64,000 bases of DNA from Komagataeibacter intermedius TF2. GTDB lineage: Bacteria; Pseudomonadota; Alphaproteobacteria; Acetobacterales; Acetobacteraceae. Shown here in pieces: positions 29,375 through 38,646 of this stretch (positions are counted from its first letter, which is position 1; the number at the start of each line of letters is the position of its first letter). A program made the translations under genes and the position numbers. Under the pieces are notes generated by a model that saw nothing but the letters and a program-made list of their open reading frames with translations, searched no databases and was not told the origin of the DNA. The stretch spans positions 45,878-109,877 of the forward strand of contig NZ_BANF01000039.1 of NCBI RefSeq assembly GCF_000964425.1. Reading direction: 5' to 3'.

Positions 29375-30886
29375 ATGACTGATACGGCGCTTGCATCCAT
29401 CTGTGGCTTTGCCTTTTCCGGCATCGAAGCCGTTCCTGTCAAAGTCGAGGTCCAGCTTTCCGTCGGTCTGCCGTCCTTTCTGGTCGTGGGCCTGCCGGAC
29501 AAGGCCGTCAATGAATCGCGCGAACGCGTGCGCGCGGCGCTGTCCGCCATGGGGCTGGCCCTGCCGGCCAAGCGGATCGTGGTCAATCTGGTGCCCGCCA
29601 GCCTGATGAAGGAAGGATCGCATTTCGACCTGCCCATCGCGCTGGCGCTGCTGGTGGTCATGGGACTGCTGTCAGGCGATATGGCGCAGCGTTACGCAGC
29701 CTTGGGCGAACTGTCGCTGGATGGTGGCGTCAACCCGGTCTGCGGCGTGCTGCCTGCCGCCATGACGGCAGCCGGACTGTCGCTGGGGCTGATCTGTCCC
29801 GCCAGCCAGGGGGTGGAAGCGCGCTGGGCCAGCGAGGACATGGATATCCTCGCCATCCGTTCCCTGCCCGAACTGCTGAACCATTTCCGTGGGCAGCAGG
29901 TCATCGACCCCGTTGAACTGCCTGCCCGCGTGGATGCAGGCCTGACCGCCCTGCCCGACCTGGCTGATATCCGGGGCATGGAAACCGCGCGTCGTGGGCT
30001 GGAAATCGCCGCGGCCGGTCGCCATTCGCTGCTTATGATTGGCCCGCCGGGCGCTGGAAAATCCATGCTGGCCGCGCGCCTGCCCGGTATCATGCCCGAC
30101 CTTACGCCCGTCGAGATGCTGGAAATCAGCCGCATCCACAGCATCGGCGGCCTGCTGAAGGACGGACAGCCGGTGTCCCGGCCGCCCTTCCGCGACCCAC
30201 ACCATTCCAGCAGTTCCACGGCCCTGAGCGGTGGCGGCGCGCGTGCCCGCCCCGGTGAGGTCAGCCTGGCGCATCGTGGCGTCCTGTTTTTAGATGAATT
30301 GCCGGAATTCTCCCGCGCCGCGCTGGAAATCCTGCGCCAGCCCATGGAAACGGGATCCATATCCATTGCCCGCGCCGCAGCCCATGTCACCTACCCTGCC
30401 CGCTTCCAGCTGATCGCGGCCATGAACCCGTGCAAGTGCGGCTATCTGGGCGATGCGGCGCAGGAATGTCGTAAGGCCCCTCGCTGTGGCGAGGATTATC
30501 AGGCGCGCCTGTCCGGCCCGTTGCTGGACCGTGTGGACATGGCCGTCCATGTCGAACCGATGCCCCTGACCCGCATTGCCGAAACCACGGGCGGCGAACC
30601 CAGCGCCACCGTGGCCGCGCGAGTCCGTGAAGCCGTGGCGCGCCAGCATGACAGACAGGGTGCGGCCCGGAATGCCGAAGCCCCCATAGATGATTTCCGC
30701 ATAACGGCCACGGCGCGCGATTTTGCGGTGCAGGCGTCTGAAAAGATGCATCTTTCCGCCCGTGGCTTTACCCGCCTGCTGCGGGTTGCGCGGACGGTTG
30801 CCGACCTGGCAGCTGCCGAGGACGTGGAACGTCCCCACATTGCCGAAGCCCTGGCCTACCGCATCCGCCGGCCAGGTCGAAAATAG
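29375..30886 (+). CDS. comM: YifB/ComM family Mg-chelatase-like AAA ATPase
   Basis: A 503-aa protein. ComM is a hexameric helicase that promotes branch migration during natural transformation; YifB homologues occur in many non-competent bacteria. The N-terminal Lon-like domain shows VPVKVEVQLSVGLPSFLVVGLPDKAVNESRERVRAA. The ATPase domain has Walker A GPPGAGKSML at about 222-231, Walker B GVLFLDELPEF and AMNPCKCGYLGD with a cysteine cluster. I chose the ATG at 29375 (MTDTALASICGFAFSG), where homology begins, although no good ribosome-binding site is visible. Confidence 0.93.
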   Translation: MTDTALASICGFAFSGIEAVPVKVEVQLSVGLPSFLVVGLPDKAVNESRERVRAALSAMGLALPAKRIVVNLVPASLMKEGSHFDLPIALALLVVMGLLSGDMAQRYAALGELSLDGGVNPVCGVLPAAMTAAGLSLGLICPASQGVEARWASEDMDILAIRSLPELLNHFRGQQVIDPVELPARVDAGLTALPDLADIRGMETARRGLEIAAAGRHSLLMIGPPGAGKSMLAARLPGIMPDLTPVEMLEISRIHSIGGLLKDGQPVSRPPFRDPHHSSSSTALSGGGARARPGEVSLAHRGVLFLDELPEFSRAALEILRQPMETGSISIARAAAHVTYPARFQLIAAMNPCKCGYLGDAAQECRKAPRCGEDYQARLSGPLLDRVDMAVHVEPMPLTRIAETTGGEPSATVAARVREAVARQHDRQGAARNAEAPIDDFRITATARDFAVQASEKMHLSARGFTRLLRVARTVADLAAAEDVERPHIAEALAYRIRRPGRK

Positions 30887-30908
30887 CATTGCCTGCATCT
30901 TTTCCCCC

Positions 30909-30937
30909 TTGCGCACCCTGCGCGGCTGGATTAATAA
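30909..30937 (+). promoter_or_regulatory. Probable tRNA-Val promoter
   Basis: TTGCGC (30909-30914), a 17-bp spacer and TAATAA (30932-30937) end 18 bases before the tRNA. Spacing is ideal for the housekeeping sigma factor; the -35 matches TTGACA at four positions. Confidence 0.5.
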
Positions 30938-30955
30938 GGCCCCACCGAAGCGGAT

Positions 30956-31030
30956 GGGTGCGTAGCTCAGCGGTAGAGCATCGCCTTCACACGGCGGGGG
31001 TCACAGGTTCAATCCCTGTCGCACCCACCA
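30956..31030 (+). tRNA. tRNA-Val (anticodon CAC)
   Basis: A full cloverleaf: acceptor GGGTGCG pairs with CGCACCC, D arm GCTC...GAGC, anticodon loop TTCACAC giving CAC (reads GUG), T arm with GGTTCAATCC, discriminator A and encoded CCA (31028-31030). A decayed transposase begins about 150 bases downstream. Confidence 0.96.
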
Positions 31031-31174
31031 TCCGGTCTTTCCCTTATTTCCATAAGCAGTAATTAACCAGTCGGATCGGACTGCCATCTGGCGTACCCGC
31101 GCCATATGTCATGTACACATGCCAGCCAGGGCACTGTTACTCCCTGTCGTTAACAGGCAGCATTACCCTGCCCT

Positions 31175-31320
31175 GGTGGAACCGTTCAGAAAGTGGTTTC
31201 CCGTCCCTTTCTGATGGACGATGCCGACATGGAATACGCGATGATCGACGGCACGGTGGTCCGGGTTCCCCGCCATGGCCAGCAGATGGTGCGAAGTCCT
31301 CCCACCACCTATGCCGACAT
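31175..31320 (+). pseudogene. Remnant of an IS5-family transposase
   Basis: The frame from 31214 reads DDADMEYAMIDGTVVRVPRHGQ, close to the conserved DADMEY(V/A)MIDATIVKVHRHGQ block of IS5/IS1031-type transposases, common in acetic acid bacteria. The expected next residues, Gly-Ala-Lys, appear in a different frame at 31288-31296, so a frameshift of a few bases is present. Sequence upstream in a shifted frame (RPFL) also fits loosely. No start, DDE core, terminal repeats or target duplication can be found, so only a fossil of perhaps 50 codons remains. It suggests past insertion next to the tRNA gene. Confidence 0.65.
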
Positions 31321-31692
31321 TCCTTCCAGCGCATCACGGCACCTGACATAGGATAGTTTGTCCTGAAACAGGAACAGCACGTAATAATCCAGCGTGCGCC
31401 GCCGCCTGCGGGTAGGATTGGTATAGAACGGAAAAACGTCAAACGGCCCGTCATATCCCTCTGGCACCGGGTCGCATTCGGTTATGCAGCGTACCTGGAA
31501 CAGGGGGGCATAGACGGTAGCATCCGCATCCGTCCGCCGGACATGGAACAGGTTTTTCCGGAACTTGCGCAGCCGCTGTGGCAGGATGAATATCATGTTC
31601 TGTTCAAGAAAATTCTGCGGCGGGTTACGATCACGCAGGTATTTCATGTCGGCAGGCATGTCACAGAAAAAGTTGGTGTCCTGTACGATCAT
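31309..31692 (-). CDS. Hypothetical protein, 127 aa
   Basis: I do not recognise it. The frame has codon use and composition expected of a real gene (G/C-rich third positions, many aromatic residues), with segments YLRDRNPPQNFLEQNMIFILP and RRRRTLDYYVLFLFQDKLSYV. There is no signal peptide or membrane span. Its last few codons overlap the transposase relic on the other strand, so the C-terminus may have been altered by that insertion. It lies 134 bases downstream of the 629-aa unknown gene on the same strand and might be the last gene of that transcript. Confidence 0.5.
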   Translation of the reverse strand: MIVQDTNFFCDMPADMKYLRDRNPPQNFLEQNMIFILPQRLRKFRKNLFHVRRTDADATVYAPLFQVRCITECDPVPEGYDGPFDVFPFYTNPTRRRRRTLDYYVLFLFQDKLSYVRCRDALEGMSA

Positions 31693-31826
31693 GGTCCAGT
31701 CGGGTTCCCTTCCGCTCGGTTCGGCATGGCAGGATGGTTGCGCCGGCTCCCCACCTGGGAAAGCCGCATTACGGCCATGCCGGGTTCCATGCCCTCATAT
31801 GGGGAGAGGCTGCGTGTATGTCAGGG

Positions 31827-33716
31827 TCAGAAGCCGAACATATGATCGACTGAAAACCGTCCGTCCCCCTCCGCCATGCGGCCATGATACCCGAACAGGC
31901 GACAGGTCGTATCACGGATGATGACATAGGCCCCCGCACCCGCGCGCGCCAGCGTGGACAGGCCAAAGACCCGATGCGGCCAGATTTCGCGCGACCCGGA
32001 CATGGGAACGGCGATTTTCTCATGACCAATCTGCGTGCCATCAGCTGCATGCAGGTACAGCGACGTATCCGACTGCGCATGCCACGTAGCCGAAACCGGA
32101 TAGATGAGCCTGCAGAAACTGAACGGCTCACTTCCCGCCGCCGTCAGGAACAGCCGCGTGCTCAGTCCCGGGGGCGCGCCGACATAGGATTGCGGCTCCC
32201 CCCGATAGGTCATGATCGTATTGAATATGTGCGACCCGAAGCTGGTTTCGGATGCATGGCCCGTCTGCCTGTCCTCATACCGGATCAGGGCATGCAGCCA
32301 GCCATCCGCCTGCCCTCCGTCACGAAAGTCATACAGCAGTTCCCCATGCCCCGGACCAGTTGCCAGCGCGCTGACATCCAGTACCATCCCATGGTCACGC
32401 GGCAGGCAACCCATGAAGCGCGATGGTCCGGCCGTCCCTTCCACGTCGAAACAGTCCACCCGTACCGGCAGGGTGGTCAGGCTTTCCGCCATGGGCGATG
32501 GCAGAAGCAGCGTCCGGTAGCGCGCCGGATCAGGCACCGGGAACGGCAGCAGGTAGCCACGCCCGAAAAAACGCGGGTCCAGCCGGGTGATCCCCGCATC
32601 GGGCCGCAAATCAGCACGCTGCACGTTCAGGTGAGCGATGCGCGTGCGGTTATGCTGCGTGATTTCGTAGCGCGAGCGCACGACATGGCCACCGGCGCGG
32701 AATTCGATCTGTTCCGGCCATGACAGCCCGGGCAGGATATCGCGCATATGCACGGCCATGGTCTGGTACGGGGCCAGTTCAGGCAGGATGGGCACATGCC
32801 GGTCCTGCCCCATGCGGTTGAGCGTCATGCTGCCTGATGGAATGGGCAGGGCATGGCTGTTCTGGACCCATAGCACCACATCCTCCCCCTCCGCCGGGGC
32901 AGGCAGGTTGGCGTAACGGTTGGCAGGCCAGGCATTGGCGTCATGTGTGACCGACAGGCTGGCGTTCGTACCCTTCCCGCGCGTCTCCAGCGCGTATTTG
33001 ACCACATCGTGCCCTGCTATGCCCTGCGCGTGGATGAACAGCTGGCCCGTGAATTCCGGCAGGTTGAACCTGTGACGGATGTCGGCACTGTCGATGATGA
33101 TGGCCTGACCATCGCCCGGCACGTCATAATCCCATGTCCGCAGCACCTGCCCGTCCTGATCGAACAGCCGCAGCCACAGCCGGACGGCCCGTGCGCCATA
33201 CCGCGCCCAGTAATTGGCGGTGACCAGGCGGGTGGACAGCGCAGCCGTGTCCCGGAAAAAGGCAAGGTTGGTGGCAAAATTCAGCCGGTCCAGATAATTA
33301 TGTGCGACCGACAGCATGTGCCGGGGCAGGCACACGGATTCGAGCGTATGCAGCACGCCCCCTGCGGGCAGCAGGCCGGACAGGCGGCTTTCCATGGCGG
33401 CATGGTTGAAATCCAGCGCCCATATGGTCCGTGCCGCACCCTGCCCCATGTCCACCACGGGCCGCAGGGGCAGGCCCGCGCGCACCTGCCCGACCTTCAG
33501 CGAATCATGGGTATGGACCGCCGCCACCGTGACCGGCACGGGCAGCAGCGCCATGACGGTATCCACCATGTCATGCGGATCATAGATCGCAACCGGCCCC
33601 GCATCCTTCAGGCTGTTGGCAAGAAGGGCCAGTTTCTCCGCGGCCAGAGGATGGGTCAGGGCCTTGTAGGCCATATTGCCGCCTGAACGCGGGTCAAAGG
33701 TACGAATGCCTAGCAT
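31827..33716 (-). CDS. Large conserved-looking protein of unknown function, 629 aa
   Basis: No family is recognised with confidence. Residues 1 to about 130 look like an alpha/beta domain (LLANSLKDAGPVAIYDPHDM, LDFNHAAMESRLSGLLPAGG). The remainder appears beta-rich, with two similar sandwich-like segments: ARAVRLWLRLFDQDGQVLRTW near 180 and SDTSLYLHAADGTQIGHEKI near 560. Striking runs include HNRTRIAHLNVQRADL and HALIRYEDRQTGHASETSFG. No signal peptide, membrane span or nucleotide-binding loop is seen. The start ATG 33716 is 38 bases after the ELM1-like gene, so the two are probably one operon. A role in envelope or surface-sugar metabolism is a guess from its neighbour. Confidence 0.7.
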   Translation of the reverse strand: MLGIRTFDPRSGGNMAYKALTHPLAAEKLALLANSLKDAGPVAIYDPHDMVDTVMALLPVPVTVAAVHTHDSLKVGQVRAGLPLRPVVDMGQGAARTIWALDFNHAAMESRLSGLLPAGGVLHTLESVCLPRHMLSVAHNYLDRLNFATNLAFFRDTAALSTRLVTANYWARYGARAVRLWLRLFDQDGQVLRTWDYDVPGDGQAIIIDSADIRHRFNLPEFTGQLFIHAQGIAGHDVVKYALETRGKGTNASLSVTHDANAWPANRYANLPAPAEGEDVVLWVQNSHALPIPSGSMTLNRMGQDRHVPILPELAPYQTMAVHMRDILPGLSWPEQIEFRAGGHVVRSRYEITQHNRTRIAHLNVQRADLRPDAGITRLDPRFFGRGYLLPFPVPDPARYRTLLLPSPMAESLTTLPVRVDCFDVEGTAGPSRFMGCLPRDHGMVLDVSALATGPGHGELLYDFRDGGQADGWLHALIRYEDRQTGHASETSFGSHIFNTIMTYRGEPQSYVGAPPGLSTRLFLTAAGSEPFSFCRLIYPVSATWHAQSDTSLYLHAADGTQIGHEKIAVPMSGSREIWPHRVFGLSTLARAGAGAYVIIRDTTCRLFGYHGRMAEGDGRFSVDHMFGF

Positions 33717-33754
33717 GTGCCTGTTTTATTCCACTTCTGGCGCAAGCGGGAGAA

Positions 33755-34720
33755 TTATTGTTGTCCCACTGACGCAAGCCCCAGATGATGCCGCACCGCT
33801 TCCGCTGCCATAACGGTATCATCAAGTGGTGTCACAGGCCATGTTTCCAGCCGCCCGGCAAAGGGGCGGATGCGCCCCGCCTGCGTCAGGTCCTGCAGGA
33901 AATGCCCGATCCGCCGCGACCGCCCCGGCAGGCTGGCGACCATGACAGGTGCCGATGTCGCCACGGCTTCCGAAATCATGGACACGCTGTCCACCGTCAC
34001 GACAATGGCGTCCGCGCAGGCCAGCAGACCCAGATACGGATTGGCCCCCGCCTGGTCCCAGACCCATGCATCCGGCCCGGTCAGGGCGCGTTGCAGTTCA
34101 CCACATACCGCCGGATCTGTCCGGCGCGACGGTGTCAGCGCAATGCCCACCCGGTCGCGTCGCATCATGGCGGCCAGTTGCGCGGCAAGACTCGCGCCCT
34201 CGGCCCGTCCCAGCCGGAAACGGCCATTCCCCCCACCGACCAGCACGGCAACCAGCGGGCGTGGCAGACAGGCGAAAAACGGCGCCCACTCCCGTCGCGC
34301 CTGATCCAGCAGCGCCGGTGTCACGCCATGCAGCGCCGTGCGCGTCAGGACGACATTGGGGCCGGATATCCGGTCGTGCCGGTTGGCGATGACCAGATCG
34401 AAACGGGCGGGCGGCAGACGCGGGTTCTGCACCTGTATCACGCGCGCACCCTGCCGGCGCAGCGCAGCGCCGACGGCCCCGCCACTGCCACCGATGCTGA
34501 TGACCGGGTGGTTGCGGTAATCGGCATCCAGATGAAGCGGCATGACCGCACGCAGGGGCGCGGGCCACCACGCGGCGGGCACATGCCGCCATATGCCACG
34601 CACGCTCAGCGCATGCAGGTGGGGGTCCAGTCCCGCGCGCCGCGCCAGCCCGAAGGTCTGGGACCGCATGCCGGCGAGGTCCGCTGCAATGACGCTGGCG
34701 GTAGGTAAGGAGGCTGCCAT
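33755..34720 (-). CDS. ELM1-like protein (mitochondrial fission ELM1 family, DUF1022)
   Basis: A 321-aa protein of the family named after plant ELM1, in which bacterial members resemble GT-B glycosyltransferases. Visible marks are DLAGMRSQTFGLARRAGL at the N-terminus, the glycine-rich VISIGGSGGAVGAALRR, VQVQNPR-like IQVQNPRLPPARFDLVIANRHD, VLVGGGNGRFRLG, and the C-terminal VTVDSVSMISEAVATSAPVMV, which resembles a nucleotide-sugar pocket. The ATG at 34720 has AGGAGG-like bases inside the coding start rather than ahead of it; the frame stays open upstream without similarity. It leads the unknown 629-aa gene by 38 bases. The bacterial role is not established. Confidence 0.8.
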   Translation of the reverse strand: MAASLPTASVIAADLAGMRSQTFGLARRAGLDPHLHALSVRGIWRHVPAAWWPAPLRAVMPLHLDADYRNHPVISIGGSGGAVGAALRRQGARVIQVQNPRLPPARFDLVIANRHDRISGPNVVLTRTALHGVTPALLDQARREWAPFFACLPRPLVAVLVGGGNGRFRLGRAEGASLAAQLAAMMRRDRVGIALTPSRRTDPAVCGELQRALTGPDAWVWDQAGANPYLGLLACADAIVVTVDSVSMISEAVATSAPVMVASLPGRSRRIGHFLQDLTQAGRIRPFAGRLETWPVTPLDDTVMAAEAVRHHLGLASVGQQ

Positions 34721-34801
34721 GCCCCCATGTGGCGGGACATGCACCGGGGCGTCAATGCCCTGCCCCTTTTGTCCATCGCCCAGCCGCGCTAAGTGGCAGG
34801 A

Positions 34802-35935
34802 ATGAGCGAGACAGAACCGACATTCTCCGGCATGGGGCTGGATGGCCGCGTGGTGGCCGCCCTGACACGCATGGGGCTGCACCAGCCGTCCCTGATCCAG
34901 CGCGAGGTCATTCCTCCCGTCATGGCCGGACGGGATGTAGAGGCACGCGCAGGCACCGGCAGCGGCAAGACGGTGGCCTTTGCCGCCCCCATCCTGTCCA
35001 CACTCATGCAGCCCGATGATGCGGGCAATACCCGCGTGCGCTGCCTGATCCTGTCGCCCACGCGCGAACTGGCGGGCCAGACGGCGGGCGTGCTGCGCGG
35101 CCTTGCGCGTGGCAGCGGCCTGCGCATTCTGCAGGCTACCGGCGGCACGGCGCGGGCGGCACAGGCCAAGACGCTGGGTGAAGGGGTGGCGATCGTGGTC
35201 GGCACGCCGGGGCGGATCATCGACCTGGCCCGCGGGGGGGAACTGGACCTGTCCACCGTCGGGCAGTTCGTGCTGGACGAAGCCGACCGCATGCTGGACC
35301 CCGGTTTCGCGGAAGAAATGCTCGCCCTTGCCGCAGCCCTGCCCGCGCGGCACCAGACATTGCTGTTTTCCGCCACCATTCCCCCGGCCATGGCCGAACT
35401 GGCCGCCCGCCTGCTGCACCGTCCGGTGCGTATCAGCATGGAAGTGGAAAACGCCCCCGCGCCGCGCATCGCGCAATACGCCATTTTCGTTCCCATGCGC
35501 CACAAGACCGAAGCAACACTGGCCTGCCTGCGGCAGTACGGCATGCAGCGCGTGATGGTGTTCGTCCGCACCCGCAACGAAGCCGACACCATTGCACGTG
35601 CCATAAGCCCGCTGGCACCCGCCGTGGCGATTCATGGCGATCATTCACAGGCGCGGCGCGAACGCATGCTGCGCGATTTCCGACAGGGCCGCGTGGGCGT
35701 GCTGGTAGCGACCGATGTCATGGCCCGGGGAATCGACATTGATGACATCGCCCTTGTCATCAACCATGACATTCCCGCCCAGCCCGAATCCTATGTCCAC
35801 CGCATCGGCCGTACCGCGCGTGCCGGGCGACGCGGGGTTGCCGTCGCCCTGTGCGCACCGGAGGAACGTCAGGCGCTGAAGGATATAGAACGCCTGACGG
35901 GGCAGCGCATCCGCATTGCCAGCCTGCCGCAGTAA
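34802..35935 (+). CDS. DEAD-box RNA helicase
   Basis: A 377-aa ATP-dependent RNA helicase with the minimal two-RecA-domain core and almost no C-terminal extension. The Q-motif region is FSGMGLDGRVVAALTRMGLHQPSLIQ. Motif I is ARAGTGSGKT, Ia SPTRELA, Ib GTPGR, II VLDEADRML, III FSATIP, and VI HRIGRTARAGR. RhlE- or DeaD-type members help ribosome assembly and mRNA decay; the basic tail that separates subfamilies is absent, so no symbol is given. A GTG at 34793 would add three residues. It is divergent from the ELM1-like gene. Confidence 0.93.
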   Translation: MSETEPTFSGMGLDGRVVAALTRMGLHQPSLIQREVIPPVMAGRDVEARAGTGSGKTVAFAAPILSTLMQPDDAGNTRVRCLILSPTRELAGQTAGVLRGLARGSGLRILQATGGTARAAQAKTLGEGVAIVVGTPGRIIDLARGGELDLSTVGQFVLDEADRMLDPGFAEEMLALAAALPARHQTLLFSATIPPAMAELAARLLHRPVRISMEVENAPAPRIAQYAIFVPMRHKTEATLACLRQYGMQRVMVFVRTRNEADTIARAISPLAPAVAIHGDHSQARRERMLRDFRQGRVGVLVATDVMARGIDIDDIALVINHDIPAQPESYVHRIGRTARAGRRGVAVALCAPEERQALKDIERLTGQRIRIASLPQ

Positions 35936-36095
35936 CGGGCACGGTCATACATTTGTCATACATCCCTTGTCCCCACGGTCTTGCCGTAGGGTAAAGTGTG
36001 GATAAACTGCCAGTCATGATGAACATCCATGCCATGCAGTCACGTATTCCGGCGCATGACGGGACAGACGCGGCCATCGACCGGGTCGCCCTGGC

Positions 36096-37130
36096 ATGAC
36101 ATACGGGCGGGACAACGCGCCCCGGCTGCCGGTTCGCGTGGCGCGGCCCACCACCTTTCTGGAGCGCCTGCCCCCCCCTCCGTCCAGCCTGCCGCGCTGG
36201 AAGATCAGCATTACCCCGCCCGACCTGTCACCATGGCTTGCGGGAAACTGCGGCATTCCGGGCGTCATGCATTACGAAGGCCGCAGGCCGGGCCCGCATG
36301 TCGTCTGTGTCAGCCTGATCCACGGGAATGAATTCGCGGGCGCCATCGTGCTGGACCGCCTGCTGCGACGCCGTATCCGCCCACGCGCGGGACGACTGTC
36401 GCTGGTATTCGCCAACCCCGAGGCCATGCACCTGTTCGACCCGTGCAACCCGGTACGCGCACGCTGCGTGGATGAGGACATGAACCGCGTCTGGCTGCCC
36501 GCCATGCTGGACAGTCACCAGACATCGCACGAACTCGACCGGGCGCGCATGCTGCTGCCGGTCATCGTGACGGCGGACAGGCTGCTGGACCTGCATTCCA
36601 TGTTATGGCCGGGTGAGCCGCTGGTGCTGTCGGGGCTGCCGCCTGCGGGTCGGGCCATGGCGCGGCGCATTCGTGGCGTGGATGTATGCGTGGCCGATCG
36701 CGGGCACCGCAGCGGGTGCAGGCTGATTGATCACCCGCGTTTCAGTGAAGGGAATGCCGCCGCCTGCCTGCTGGAAGCCGGCCAGCACTGGCGGGAAGAC
36801 ACCGTCACGCGCGCCATGCACGCCGTCCTGTCCCTGATCGGGCCATGCTGCGGCATTTCGGCGGGAACGGAGGGCGCGCTCCCACGATACGACATGGTGG
36901 TAACCGATGTGGTGACGGCCCGGACAGGACTGTTCCGTTTCGTCACGCCCTTTCACAGCGGGCATGTCGTGGACAGCGCGGGCACGGTGGTGGCGTATGA
37001 CGGCGGTGATGAAATCCGCACGCCCTATGACCGGTGCATGCTGGTCATGCCCAATCTGCGCCCCGCCCGTGGCCATACGGCCGTAAGGTTCGCCCGCACG
37101 GATGCCGGGCCGCCCGCCCCGGATCAGTAA
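36096..37130 (+). CDS. Succinylglutamate desuccinylase/aspartoacylase family zinc protein
   Basis: A 344-aa M14-related metallo-deacylase. The zinc ligands are seen as His and Glu in SLIHGNEFAGA and a His in LDLHSML; the general-base Glu is likely in CLLEAGQHW. AstE removes succinate from succinylglutamate and aspartoacylase cleaves N-acetylaspartate, but this clade's substrate is unknown. The N-terminal 40 residues are Pro/Arg-rich. No arginine-catabolic (ast) genes lie nearby, which argues against an AstE role. It converges on glyA with a 25-bp gap. Confidence 0.8.
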   Translation: MTYGRDNAPRLPVRVARPTTFLERLPPPPSSLPRWKISITPPDLSPWLAGNCGIPGVMHYEGRRPGPHVVCVSLIHGNEFAGAIVLDRLLRRRIRPRAGRLSLVFANPEAMHLFDPCNPVRARCVDEDMNRVWLPAMLDSHQTSHELDRARMLLPVIVTADRLLDLHSMLWPGEPLVLSGLPPAGRAMARRIRGVDVCVADRGHRSGCRLIDHPRFSEGNAAACLLEAGQHWREDTVTRAMHAVLSLIGPCCGISAGTEGALPRYDMVVTDVVTARTGLFRFVTPFHSGHVVDSAGTVVAYDGGDEIRTPYDRCMLVMPNLRPARGHTAVRFARTDAGPPAPDQ

Positions 37131-37155
37131 CCGGAACGGGCGACCACCATCATGT

Positions 37156-38457
37156 TCAGGCGTAGATGGGGAAACGCGCGCACAGCGCCTTGACCCGTTC
37201 GTGCACGGCCTGCTCGGTTTTCGTGCAGCCTTCCTCGCCCGGGGTTCCGGCCAGCGCGGTCAGCACTTCGTCAATCATGCGGCCGACTTCACGGAACTCT
37301 TCCGCGCCAAAGCCACGCGCCGTCGCAGCCGGGCTGCCCAGGCGGATGCCCGAGGTAATGGCCGGCTTTTCGGGGTCGAACGGAATGGCGTTCTTGTTGG
37401 CGGTAATGCCGGCGCGTTCCAGCGCGCGTTCCGCCGCCCGCCCCGTAACCCCCTTGGGCCGCAGGTCCACCAGCAGCAGGTGGCAGTCCGTACCCCCGGT
37501 CACGATGTCGAATCCGGCCTGCACCAGCGTTTCCGCCAGCACGCGGGCATTGTTCGCGACCGCTTCCTGATAGGTCTGGAAATCAGGGCGCAGCGCCTCG
37601 CCAAACGCCACGGCCTTGGCGGCGATCACATGCATGAGCGGACCGCCCTGCAGGCCGGGGAACACGGCGGAATTGATCTTTTTCGCAAGATCCGCGTCAT
37701 TGGTCAGGATCAGCCCGCCACGTGGCCCGCGCAGGGTCTTGTGCGTAGTGGAGGTAACGACATGCGCATGCGGCACGGGCGACGGGTACAGGCCTGCCGC
37801 AACCAGCCCCGCGAAATGGGCCATGTCCACCATCAGGTACGCCCCGACCTCATCCGCGATGGCGCGGAAGCGGGCGAAATCGATGATACGGGGATAGGCG
37901 GAGCCACCTGCGACGATCAGCTTCGGCTTCTCGGCGCGGGCAAGGCGTTCCATTTCCTCATAATCCAGCAGGCCGTCTTCCTTGCGCACGCCATACTGGA
38001 CCGCATTGAACCACTTGCCGGAATAGTTGGGGGCAGCGCCGTGGGTCAGGTGGCCACCGGCGGCCAGGCTCATGCCCATGACGGTATCGCCGGGCCTGAC
38101 CATCGCCATGAAAGCGGCCTGGTTGGCATTGGCGCCCGAATGGGGCTGCACGTTGGCGAATTCCGCACCGAACATCGCCTTGACTCGTTCAATGGCAAGG
38201 GTTTCGACCTTATCCACTTCCACGCAGCCGCCATAATAACGGCGACCGGGATACCCTTCGGCATACTTGTTGGTCAGAACGCTGCCCTGTGCTGCCATGA
38301 CGGCGGCGGAGACCATGTTCTCACTGGCAATCAGTTCAATCCCGTCGCGCTGACGCACCAGTTCCGCGTCGATAATCGCGGCGACATCGGGGTCGGCTTG
38401 GGTCAATGGGGCGCGGAAAAACTGCTTGAGGTCAGTCTGGCTGATGGGGTCCGACAC
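37156..38457 (-). CDS. glyA: Serine hydroxymethyltransferase
   Basis: A 433-aa PLP enzyme interconverting serine and glycine with tetrahydrofolate, the main source of one-carbon units. It starts with GTG ([13 protein letters not shown]), with GGAG ten bases upstream. Key segments are [30 protein letters not shown], the PLP lysine in [14 protein letters not shown] and [21 protein letters not shown]. The frame remains open far upstream, but similarity begins at the GTG. The gap to the divergent permease (about 190 bp) shows no recognisable glycine riboswitch. Confidence 0.97.
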   Translation of the reverse strand: MSDPISQTDLKQFFRAPLTQADPDVAAIIDAELVRQRDGIELIASENMVSAAVMAAQGSVLTNKYAEGYPGRRYYGGCVEVDKVETLAIERVKAMFGAEFANVQPHSGANANQAAFMAMVRPGDTVMGMSLAAGGHLTHGAAPNYSGKWFNAVQYGVRKEDGLLDYEEMERLARAEKPKLIVAGGSAYPRIIDFARFRAIADEVGAYLMVDMAHFAGLVAAGLYPSPVPHAHVVTSTTHKTLRGPRGGLILTNDADLAKKINSAVFPGLQGGPLMHVIAAKAVAFGEALRPDFQTYQEAVANNARVLAETLVQAGFDIVTGGTDCHLLLVDLRPKGVTGRAAERALERAGITANKNAIPFDPEKPAITSGIRLGSPAATARGFGAEEFREVGRMIDEVLTALAGTPGEEGCTKTEQAVHERVKALCARFPIYA

Positions 38458-38646
38458 CGTTATGTTTCTCCATTCATTGGATGATCTGTCATTTCCGGGT
38501 AGGCAAACGGACATGACACGTATGGGAACAGGCCTGCTATGTGCGCCATATCGTGGCGTCAAGACAACGCCAAAATGATGGAGACCGGCTGATTTGACCG
38601 TTGTTATATTCCTTTCTTCCGTCCCCGCCGTCCCGTGCGTGGCGAT

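Noticed and set aside
31111..31356. Plus-strand 81-codon frame as an intact gene
   Set aside because: It joins shifted frames of a transposase relic and has no coherent protein similarity as a whole.
34721..35644. N-terminal extension of the ELM1-like frame through the DEAD-box gene
   Set aside because: The extension is antisense to a clear helicase; family similarity begins at the ATG 34720.
38458..38646. Glycine riboswitch ahead of glyA
   Set aside because: No paired GGA/GCC-type aptamer core was recognisable in the divergent glyA-permease gap.
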